A stretch of 64,000 nucleotides of DNA from Verrucomicrobia bacterium LP2A (lineage in GTDB: Bacteria > Verrucomicrobiota > Verrucomicrobiia > Methylacidiphilales > Methylacidiphilaceae): NCBI GenBank assembly GCA_000526255.1, contig JAFS01000001.1, positions 1,054,001-1,118,000 on the forward strand, written 5' to 3'. The notes below the pieces were generated by a model. That model worked only from the letters and a program-made list of their open reading frames with translations. It searched no databases and was not told the DNA's origin. Each line of letters starts with the position of its first letter. Position 1 is the stretch's first letter. This document shows positions 33,109-39,862 of this stretch, in pieces. The position numbers and the translations under genes are program-made.

Positions 33109-34085
33109 CCGGCCAGCCGAGCGAGAAGTCGACTCACGAGATCTGCGTTCGGCCCCGCCTCGATCCCCGGATGAGGAGATGCGAGCTTCTCCTCGAGGAG
33201 CCGGCAGGCCGCCAGGATGATCTCCCGATGATCGAAGGCCAGTGGCGGCAGGTCGGGCAGAGGAAACCAACGGACCGCAGCCGCATCGCTGCCGGCGGCG
33301 GCATCGACCGAAGCCGGATCGGCCCAGGCCGCATGGGCGACGCTGACGACGGGTCCGCGCGGATCGCGCCCGGATTTTCCGAAGACCCCGACCTCCCAGA
33401 GTGTGAGCCCGGCGACCCCCGTCTCCTCGAACAGCTCCCGGGCCGCGGCCTGGCGCGGCTCCTCCCCCGCCTCGACGAAGCCTCCCGGCAACGCCCAGCA
33501 GCCCGCATAGGGGGGATTCTTCCGCTCGACCAGAAGGACGGAGATCTCCGCTTGGCGGACGCCGAGCACAACGGCATCAGCGGTCAGGGCAAAACGTGCG
33601 ATGTCGGCCCGAAGGCCGGGAGGCGAAGCCGCCGCGCCCTTCACCCCTCCCTCGGGAACCGAAGGCTTCTGCTCCTCGGTCCGAAAGACAATCCCCTCTT
33701 TCTGGATCTCCCGGTAGGGCAGCAGCCAGACGAGAGACTCGTCATGGAGGTCGACGACCTGGATCCGATTTCCCCATGGGTCGCGAAAATCGCAGCGAAA
33801 ACCAGGAATGAGCGAAAGGCCATACTTCCGGGTGATCTTCTCTCGGACCTCCGCGATCTGCGCCTCGTCCCGGACGAGGAGCCCGAAATGGCGCTCCGAG
33901 CCGCTCCGGAGCTCGGGCACCACGAAAAGGGCGAGGAACTGGTGCTCCCCGAGCGCAAAGAAGGCATCGCCCTCGCCTTGGTCGAGCAGCTCCAGTCCAA
34001 AGACATCCCGGTAGAAGGCGATCGCCTCCTCGCGGCTCCCCACCTCGATCGCGACATGGTTGCACCCATAGACCCGAACGCTCAT
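33105..34085 (-). CDS. VOC (glyoxalase-like) / Nudix hydrolase fusion
   Basis: This 326-residue protein has two domains. Residues 1-120 form a vicinal-oxygen-chelate domain ('GCNHVAIEVGSREEAIAFYR', 'DVFGLELLDQGEGDAFFALG', 'DPWGNRIQVVDLHD'). Residues about 165-320 form a Nudix hydrolase with the complete Nudix box 'GGFVEAGEEPRQAAARELFE', followed by ETGV. The Nudix half looks like an ADP-ribose or nucleotide-sugar pyrophosphatase or Nudix-type regulator ('RFALTADAVVLGVRQAEISV'). No frameshift or stop lies between the domains. A VOC-Nudix single chain is uncommon; the pairing suggests repair or detoxification of a damaged metabolite. Confidence 0.85.
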   Translation of the reverse strand: MSVRVYGCNHVAIEVGSREEAIAFYRDVFGLELLDQGEGDAFFALGEHQFLALFVVPELRSGSERHFGLLVRDEAQIAEVREKITRKYGLSLIPGFRCDFRDPWGNRIQVVDLHDESLVWLLPYREIQKEGIVFRTEEQKPSVPEGGVKGAAASPPGLRADIARFALTADAVVLGVRQAEISVLLVERKNPPYAGCWALPGGFVEAGEEPRQAAARELFEETGVAGLTLWEVGVFGKSGRDPRGPVVSVAHAAWADPASVDAAAGSDAAAVRWFPLPDLPPLAFDHREIILAACRLLEEKLASPHPGIEAGPNADLVSRLLARLAG

Positions 34086-34140
34086 GGGACAATTTTCCGC
34101 AAGCGGGCTGCGAAGCGCAATCCCATTCGCGACGCCTCTC

Positions 34141-34596
34141 TTACTCCGGGCACGCGCGGCTCGAGCGAAGCCAGAAGGTGACCGGGCCCGCATTGATCAG
34201 CGCAACGTCCATTTCGGCGCCGAAGATTCCGCTCGCCACCCGTCCGTGGCGCTCGCGCGCCCGCTCGACCAAGTAGGTGAAGAGCGCCCGTCCGACCTCC
34301 GGAGCGGCGGCGGGGGAGAAGCTCGGGCGGTTTCCCTTCCGGGTATCGGCGGCGAGCGTAAATTGAGGAACGAGGAGCAGACCGCCCTGGGTCTCGCAGA
34401 GAGAGCGGCCCATCCGTCCGGCTTCGTCGGGAAAGATCCGGTAACCGAGCATCCGCTCCAGGAGCTTCTCCGCCGCCGCCTCCCGGTCTTCCCGCTCGAC
34501 GGCGACGAACCCGAGGAGCCCCGTTCCGATCTCGGCGACCGGCTGCCCGGCCACAAGGACGCGGGCCTCCCGCACCCGCTGAATCAGCGCAATCAT
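34141..34596 (-). CDS. dtd: D-aminoacyl-tRNA deacylase
   Basis: This 151-residue enzyme hydrolyses D-aminoacyl-tRNA and glycyl-tRNA(Ala), proofreading chirality. The start 'MIALIQRVREARVLVAGQPV' is canonical. The active-site motifs are 'PQFTLAADTRKGNRPSF' (usually SQFTL) and the cross-subunit 'ALINAGPVTFWL' (NxGPVT). The Ser-to-Pro change before QFTL is a small departure from the consensus. The gene stands alone, downstream of the VOC-Nudix promoter region. Confidence 0.92.
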   Translation of the reverse strand: MIALIQRVREARVLVAGQPVAEIGTGLLGFVAVEREDREAAAEKLLERMLGYRIFPDEAGRMGRSLCETQGGLLLVPQFTLAADTRKGNRPSFSPAAAPEVGRALFTYLVERARERHGRVASGIFGAEMDVALINAGPVTFWLRSSRACPE

Positions 34597-34800
34597 TCCC
34601 TCTCCTCCCGCTCCGGACTCGAAACTCGGGCCCGACGCATCCTGGCCCACTTCCCACCGGAAACCGAAGGAGAATTGCCAGGAATTAAGCTTGCCAGCAA
34701 TCCGCTTCGGACGTAGACGAAGAGAATCGGTTCAATCGCCTCAAGCCTAGGAATGCTCCGAAGTCGTTGGACCACAAATCTCTTCAAGGAGGGAAACGAC

Positions 34801-35025
34801 ATGAAGGATCGTGGCATTGCGCTCCTGACGGCAGCCGCCTTCGCCGGCCTACTGGCGGGATCGGCCCTGCGGGCCAGCGGAGCGGATCTCACCACCGAAT
34901 CGGGCAGCGCGCACGCCCAGATGACGGCGGAAAAGGGAAGCTGCGGACAGTGCAGCGGCAAGAAAGAGAAGAAGTCGAAGAAGAAGAAAAAGAGCAAAGA
35001 GGGAGAAGAGGGCGCGCCGCAGTAG
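34801..35025 (+). CDS. bufferin-like precursor peptide, Lys-rich, single CGQC
   Basis: This 74-residue product starts at an ATG with an excellent AAGGAGGG. Residues 1-27 form a signal peptide ('GIALLTAAAFAGLLAGSALR'). The mature peptide is very hydrophilic and carries two Cys in 'GSCGQCSGKKEKKSKKKKK' (C48, C51) and an acidic end. A strong terminator follows. Then come a DUF692 and a DUF2063 gene, the enzyme pair that modifies Cys residues in bufferins and, as MbnB/MbnC, in methanobactin. This makes it the likely substrate. Known bufferin precursors have several Cys or EGKCG repeats; this one has a single CxxC and a poly-Lys tail, so it would be a divergent type. Confidence 0.65.
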   Translation: MKDRGIALLTAAAFAGLLAGSALRASGADLTTESGSAHAQMTAEKGSCGQCSGKKEKKSKKKKKSKEGEEGAPQ

Positions 35026-35062
35026 GTGCTCCATCGGCTCGCCGCTCGAGGTTTCGTCATGC

Positions 35063-35097
35063 GAAGGCAGGCGGGTTGAGTCGCCTGCCTTCTTTCT
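35063..35097 (+). terminator. intrinsic terminator between precursor and enzyme genes
   Basis: GAAGGCAGGCG (35063-35073) pairs perfectly with CGCCTGCCTTC (35082-35092) across an 8-base loop, and TTTCT follows. Placed after the precursor gene, it should limit read-through so that peptide mRNA exceeds enzyme mRNA, a usual arrangement in RiPP operons. Confidence 0.75.
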
Positions 35098-35125
35098 CCC
35101 CGACGGAGCCCTCTCCCCAGCCGGC

Positions 35126-35983
35126 ATGCCTCTCTGCCGCTTCAACGCCTACTCCCGATACGGCATCGGCGTCGGCCTCCGTCTGCCCCACTACGATCAC
35201 ATCCTGCGGGAGAAGCCGGTCGTCGACTGGTTTGAGCTCCTCTCCGAGAATTTCTTGTCCGAGGGCGGGAGGCAGCGGGTCGTGCTCGACCAGATCCTCG
35301 AGCAATACCGCGTCGTTCTCCATGGCCTCGGGCTCTATTTCGGCTCCGCAGGCCCCCTCGACCGGGACCACCTCCGAAAGATCAAGGCGCTCGTTCGCCG
35401 GACGGAGACTCCCTGGTTCTCGGACCATCTCTGCTGGGGGAGTGCGGACGGACGCTATAGCCACGACCTCCTTCCCCTCCCGTTTACGATGGCGACCGCC
35501 CGTCATACCGCGGCCAAGATCCGCCAGGCCGCAGACTTCCTGGAGGTTCCCCTCTCCGTGGAGAACATCAGCAGCTACATGGAGCTGAGAGCGTCCACCA
35601 TGACCGAATGGGAGTTCCTCTCCGAGGTCGCGGAACAGGCCGATTGCGGGATCTTGCTCGATGTCAACAATATCTACGTCGTAAGCCAAAACCAGGGCTT
35701 CGATCCCTACACCTACCTCGACCAGCTCCCGCGCGATCGCGTCGCCCAGATTCATATCGGAGGCCATAGCCGCCTCTCGACCCACCTTCTCGACACCCAC
35801 GATCAGCCGGTCGCCGATCCGGTCTGGAAGCTCTACGCCCATGCGATCGCCCGATTCGGTTTCACTCCCACCCTTCTCGAGTGGGACGACCGCATCCCCC
35901 CTTTCGAAGAAGTCCATCGTGAAGCCCACAAAGCCGACCGCTTCCTCGCCTCTCTCGCCCCGACCCCTGCCCCGGGCGGATAG
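35126..35983 (+). CDS. bufB: DUF692 (MbnB/BufB-like) multinuclear iron enzyme
   Basis: This 285-residue TIM-barrel protein retains the metal-ligand stations of the DUF692 family: Glu in 'DWFELLSENF', His in 'VVLHGLGLYFGSA', 'WFSDHLCWGS', Glu in 'LSVENISSYM', Asp in 'GILLDVNNIYVV', His in 'QIHIGGHS' and 'LLDTHDQPV', and Glu in 'TLLEWDD'. Family members use an iron cluster and O2 to convert precursor Cys into oxazolone/thioamide or thiooxazole groups. The DUF2063 gene overlaps its 3' end. The likely substrate is the CGQC peptide encoded just upstream. Confidence 0.9.
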   Translation: MPLCRFNAYSRYGIGVGLRLPHYDHILREKPVVDWFELLSENFLSEGGRQRVVLDQILEQYRVVLHGLGLYFGSAGPLDRDHLRKIKALVRRTETPWFSDHLCWGSADGRYSHDLLPLPFTMATARHTAAKIRQAADFLEVPLSVENISSYMELRASTMTEWEFLSEVAEQADCGILLDVNNIYVVSQNQGFDPYTYLDQLPRDRVAQIHIGGHSRLSTHLLDTHDQPVADPVWKLYAHAIARFGFTPTLLEWDDRIPPFEEVHREAHKADRFLASLAPTPAPGG

Positions 35984-36824
35984 CCTCGAGGAGCTCCGCG
36001 AGCTCCAGCGCCTCCTCTTCTCCTGCATCACGAGGCCGCTCGGCCCGGGAGATCGGGTGCAAGGAGAACGCAATCCAGACGAAAACCTGGTTGCCCTGGC
36101 GGCGCGGCTCATCCGTCCCTCGGACCGGCTCGCCCCCTTCGATCGGCTCGAGATCTACCATCGCCAATACTGGCTCCGACTCCGCGAGGCCCTCTCCGAG
36201 GACTATCCGGCCCTGGAGAGCCTGCTCGGCGCCCAGCGCTTCCGCGAGCTCGCCCACGCCTACCTTCTCCACCATCCCCCCCGCTCCCCGATGCTTCCGG
36301 AGATCGGCTCCCGGCTCCCCCGCTTCCTCCGCGAGGAGCCCGATTGGGCGGCTCCCCTCCCGCACCGGCTCGTCGTCGACCTCGCCCGATTCGAATGGGC
36401 CAAGGTCTCGGCCTTCCATGCCCCGGAAGATCCGCTTCCTCGCCGGGAGGAGATGACCACGCCAGAGATCCGTCTCTTTCTCCAGCCCCACCTGAGCCTC
36501 CTCGATCTCCGCTACCCGGTCGAAGCAGAGAACCCGGAGGCGCTCTCCCCCACCTCCGCGCCCCTCCCCGAGCCCCGCCGGGTCGTCGTCCACCGGCAAG
36601 GGGCAACCGTCTACCACAAGCTTCTCCCGCGCGAGGCGTTCTTCCTGCTGGGCTCCTTCGCCAAGGGGCTTTCGCTCCTCCAGGCCTGCGAGCGGACGGC
36701 CGGGAGGTTCCCTGGCCTCGCTCCGGAACGCTTCCGGGAATGGCTCCAGGAATGGTCTTCGCTCGGCTGGCTGGCGACCTCTCCCTCCCCCCGGAGCCGG
36801 CCGCGGGCCTCCAAGACTTCTTGA
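35919..36824 (+). CDS. bufC: DUF2063 (MbnC/BufC-like) putative DNA-binding/partner protein
   Basis: This roughly 300-residue protein carries the DUF2063 N-terminal helical domain ('LEELRELQRLLFSCITRP', 'FDRLEIYHRQYWLRLREALS', 'DYPALESLLGAQRFRELAHA'). A less conserved C-terminal domain follows. In bufferin and methanobactin systems this protein binds the DUF692 enzyme and the precursor leader. It overlaps the DUF692 gene; the GTG at 35919 is a guess, since the frame is open from 35841. Tight translational coupling with the enzyme is expected. Confidence 0.82.
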   Translation: MKPTKPTASSPLSPRPLPRADSLEELRELQRLLFSCITRPLGPGDRVQGERNPDENLVALAARLIRPSDRLAPFDRLEIYHRQYWLRLREALSEDYPALESLLGAQRFRELAHAYLLHHPPRSPMLPEIGSRLPRFLREEPDWAAPLPHRLVVDLARFEWAKVSAFHAPEDPLPRREEMTTPEIRLFLQPHLSLLDLRYPVEAENPEALSPTSAPLPEPRRVVVHRQGATVYHKLLPREAFFLLGSFAKGLSLLQACERTAGRFPGLAPERFREWLQEWSSLGWLATSPSPRSRPRASKTS

Positions 36825-36877
36825 CCTTTGCGGTCTTGTCGGATTTGGTTTGGCTGCCGCACGGCGCCCAACCCGCT

Positions 36878-37411
36878 ATGGAACTTCCTGAGACTGCTCT
36901 GCCCCGCTGGGAATTTGGTCGGGGAACGGTGCAGAAGGCCCTTCTCCGCTTTTTCCGGATCGCGGTCGCCGTGGCCTTCAACCTGATCATTCTCCTGCTT
37001 CTCTTCGGCTTGGGCGTCGAAATCGTCCGGAGCATCTGGGAGCTCGCTCCGTCTCTGGTCGGAGCCGCCCCGGCCTGGAGCTTCCGGAACGTGGTCGGGC
37101 GAACGCTTTCGCTCGTGGTGCTCCTCGAGCTCCTGCGTGCCTTCGTCGAGTACTTCCAGTTCGACCGGATTCGGCTCCATGTACTCCTGGAGGCGGCGGC
37201 GGCCTTCGTCCTGCGGGAGCTGATGCTCTCGCTCTTCGACGAGAAGATCTCCGGAATCAACGTTCTGATCTGGAGCGTCGCGGTGGTCGTCCTCGTCCTG
37301 GGGCGGACGGTGGCGCTCCTTTCCCCCCCGCTCCTCGGCGCCGCGCCGAAGCGGACGCTCCCGGGAACGCACCCGGAGGAACCGGGGGAAAAGCGGCAGC
37401 CGGCGAACTAG
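36878..37411 (+). CDS. PsiE-like membrane protein
   Basis: This 177-residue protein has four transmembrane helices (around residues 28-50, 70-95, 112-128 and 138-155). Typical PsiE stretches are 'LSLVVLLELLRAFVEYFQ' and 'LHVLLEAAAAFVLRELML'. PsiE is a phosphate-starvation-inducible inner-membrane protein of unknown role. It lies 53 bp after the DUF2063 gene. Bufferin operons usually end with a DoxX-type membrane protein, so this protein might take that place, or might be unrelated. Its stop overlaps the converging hypE stop by 4 bases. Confidence 0.75.
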   Translation: MELPETALPRWEFGRGTVQKALLRFFRIAVAVAFNLIILLLLFGLGVEIVRSIWELAPSLVGAAPAWSFRNVVGRTLSLVVLLELLRAFVEYFQFDRIRLHVLLEAAAAFVLRELMLSLFDEKISGINVLIWSVAVVVLVLGRTVALLSPPLLGAAPKRTLPGTHPEEPGEKRQPAN

Positions 37412-38445
37412 CAGATCCGCGGGAGTTGCTCCCCGGGGAGAAGCGGGAGCGGGCGCCTGCCGCCGATCGCGCTTCGCAGGAGCGTCTTGCCCGGATGCTC
37501 GCCCGCCACCCAACCGATCGCGGCGGCCTGCGGCCATCCGCTCTGCTGGATCTCGAGCAGCGCTTCTTCGGCGATCTCGGGCGCCACGACCGCAACGAAG
37601 CGCCCTTCGCAGGCCACATAGAGGGGATCGAGCCCCAGGAGCTCGCAAGCGGAGCCGACCTCCTCTCCCACGGGAATGAGCGCTTCCTCGACCTCGATGC
37701 CCTTGCCCCCCTGCTGAGCCGCCTCGGCCAGCACGGTTGCGACTCCGCCCCGGGTCGCATCCCGCAGAAAGTGGATTTGGGTTCCGAACCGGTCGAGCAG
37801 CCGGAGCACGGTCCGATGCAGAGGGGCGGTGTCGCTCTCGATCGCCGATTCGAAGGAGAGTCCTTCGCGCACCGAGAGGATCGCCACCCCATGGTCCCCC
37901 ACCGGCCCATTGAGCAGGATCCGGTCGCCCACCTCCATCCTCCGGGCCGAAATCGCGGCCTCGGGATGGAGATCGCCCACCCCGGTCGTGTGGAGGAAGA
38001 TCCGGTCGCCCTTGCCCCGCTCGACGACCTTGGTGTCCCCGGTCACGATCGCCACCGAGCAGTCGTTGGCCGCCTGGCGGATCGAGCAGAGCACCTTCCA
38101 GAGCTCGGCGATCGGAAGCCCTTCTTCCAGGATCAGGCCGAGGGCCAGATAACGGGGCCGGGCCCCGCACATCGCCAGATCGTTGACCGTCCCGTGAACG
38201 GCGAGCGTTCCGATGTCCCCGCCCGGAAAGAAAAGGGGAGAGACGACGAAGCTGTCGGTCGTGATCGCGATTCGGCCTGCCGTAGAAACGATCGCCCCGT
38301 CATGCTGCTCGGCCAGCGCGGGATGGGAGAAGAGTCCAAAAACGGGCTCGAGGAGCTTTTGCATCAGCATCCCCCCGCTCCCATGGCCGAGCTGGATCTC
38401 CGAGAAGTCGAGCTTTGGGAGAGGGCAGGAGAACGCGGGATTCAT
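37408..38445 (-). CDS. hypE: hydrogenase expression/formation protein HypE
   Basis: This 345-residue enzyme dehydrates the carbamoyl group placed on its C-terminal Cys by HypF, yielding the thiocyanate that supplies CN ligands to the NiFe site. The N-terminus 'IQLGHGSGGMLMQKLLEPVF' and ATP-binding parts 'TDSFVVSPLFFPGGDIG' and 'HGTVNDLAMCGARPRYLAL' are standard. The chain ends in '...LPRIC', with the required terminal Cys. The start overlaps the hypD stop by 4 bases (ATGA), so translation is coupled. Confidence 0.97.
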   Translation of the reverse strand: MNPAFSCPLPKLDFSEIQLGHGSGGMLMQKLLEPVFGLFSHPALAEQHDGAIVSTAGRIAITTDSFVVSPLFFPGGDIGTLAVHGTVNDLAMCGARPRYLALGLILEEGLPIAELWKVLCSIRQAANDCSVAIVTGDTKVVERGKGDRIFLHTTGVGDLHPEAAISARRMEVGDRILLNGPVGDHGVAILSVREGLSFESAIESDTAPLHRTVLRLLDRFGTQIHFLRDATRGGVATVLAEAAQQGGKGIEVEEALIPVGEEVGSACELLGLDPLYVACEGRFVAVVAPEIAEEALLEIQQSGWPQAAAIGWVAGEHPGKTLLRSAIGGRRPLPLLPGEQLPRIC

Positions 38446-39566
38446 GGGGCAGAGGCTACGGATTCTTTGGTCTCGGCGCCCGAGGCGAACCCGGCAAAAT
38501 GGAAGTAGGCGGCGCAGGCGCCCTCCGAGGAAACCATCGGCGCTCCCTTGGGGGCGATCGGAGTGCACTTCGTGCCGAAGAGCGGACATTGGGGCGGCTT
38601 GAGGATCCCCTTGAGGATCTTTCCCGCCTGGCACTCCCCCGCTTCCTCGCTCTTTTCCGGATCGAGAGCAAACTTGACGCGCGCGTCGAAGGCCTTCCAC
38701 TCGGAGCGCAGGTCGAGTCCGCTCCCCGGAATCGTTCCGATCCCCCTCCACTCCCGGTCGACTCGCGCGAAGATCCTCGTGAGCAGGGCACGCGCCTCCG
38801 GATTCCCCTCCCGCCGGACGACGCGACCATAGGCGTTTTTCGCCTCCGCCCTTCCCTCTTCCAGAAGAATGACCAGCTCGAGAATCCCTTGGAGAAGGTC
38901 GAGTGGCTCAAAGCCCGTCACCACGATCGGGATCCGGTGGCGCGCCGCCAAAGCCTCGTACTCCTCGCAGCCCATCACCGTACAGACATGGCCCGCGGCC
39001 AAGAAGCCGTCGATCCGGCAGTCGGGATCGGTCAAGAGCGCCTCCATGGCGGGCGGGACGAGCACATGGGCCGAAAGCAGAGAAAAGTTCCGCAGCCCCT
39101 CCCGGGCCGCATGGGCGACCGCCAAGCCGTTGGCGGGGGCCGTCGTCTCAAAGCCGACCGCAAAGAAGACGACCTCTCTTCCGGGGTTCTCCCGGGCGAT
39201 CCGAACCGCCTCGAGCGGAGAGTAGAGCATCCGGACATCGGCTCCGCCGGCCTTGGCTTCCCGGAGGCTCTTCCGCGACCCGGGTACCCGCAGCATATCC
39301 CCGTAGGAGCAGAGGACAACTCCGCGCTCCGCGAGCGCCACCGCCTGGTCGATCAGCCGACGGGGCGTGACGCAGACGGGGCAGCCCGGTCCATGGACGA
39401 GCGTGATCGCCTGGGGGAGGAGGGAGGGGATCCCATACTTGACCAGGTTGTGGGTCTGGCCCCCGCAGACCTCCATGATCCGCCACGAACGGGTGATCCG
39501 GGCTTCGATCTTCCCCAGCAGCCGGAGAACGAGCTCGGGATCGCGATACTCGGAGAGCAGCTTCAT
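38442..39566 (-). CDS. hypD: hydrogenase maturation protein HypD
   Basis: This 374-residue iron-sulfur scaffold, with HypC, assembles Fe(CN)2CO. Key motifs are all present: 'IMEVCGGQTHNLVKYGI', 'VHGPGCPVCVTP', 'FFAVGFETTAPANGLA' and 'AGHVCTVMGCEEYE'. The C-terminal cluster Cys residues follow ('GECQAGKILKGILKPPQC', 'FGTKCTP', 'EGACAAYF'). It overlaps hypC upstream and hypE downstream by 4 bases each. Confidence 0.97.
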   Translation of the reverse strand: MKLLSEYRDPELVLRLLGKIEARITRSWRIMEVCGGQTHNLVKYGIPSLLPQAITLVHGPGCPVCVTPRRLIDQAVALAERGVVLCSYGDMLRVPGSRKSLREAKAGGADVRMLYSPLEAVRIARENPGREVVFFAVGFETTAPANGLAVAHAAREGLRNFSLLSAHVLVPPAMEALLTDPDCRIDGFLAAGHVCTVMGCEEYEALAARHRIPIVVTGFEPLDLLQGILELVILLEEGRAEAKNAYGRVVRREGNPEARALLTRIFARVDREWRGIGTIPGSGLDLRSEWKAFDARVKFALDPEKSEEAGECQAGKILKGILKPPQCPLFGTKCTPIAPKGAPMVSSEGACAAYFHFAGFASGAETKESVASAP

Positions 39567-39859
39567 GGCGATCGCTCTTCTCCCGCTCCGGCAGCGGTCG
39601 GAGCCGCAGCCTCTGCCCCGAGCTCCTCGAGCTCCCCCATCTCCCGAAGCAGGGCGAAGGTCTTCTCCGCCTCGTCCGCATCGACCCGGGCGATCGCCAG
39701 CCCCACGTGGACCAGGACATAATCGCCCACCTGCGCCTCCGGCAGCAGCTCGAGGTTGATCTCCTTGACCACCCCGCCAAAGCTCGCCCTTCCCATCCGG
39801 AAGCCGTCCGGAAAGGGGGTGTAGATCTCCTTCAATTCCCCAGGAATCGCCAAGCACAT
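39563..39859 (-). CDS. hypC: hydrogenase assembly chaperone HypC
   Basis: This 98-residue chaperone begins 'MCLAIPGELKEI', whose Cys2 carries the Fe(CN)2CO unit after Met removal. It also has the family's OB-like body 'ASFGGVVKEINLELLPEAQV', then 'GDYVLVHVGLAIARVD'. The Ala/Glu-rich tail after residue 75 is slightly longer than usual. It is translationally coupled to hypD, and hypF lies 3 bases upstream. Confidence 0.96.
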   Translation of the reverse strand: MCLAIPGELKEIYTPFPDGFRMGRASFGGVVKEINLELLPEAQVGDYVLVHVGLAIARVDADEAEKTFALLREMGELEELGAEAAAPTAAGAGEERSP

Positions 39860-39862
39860 CGC

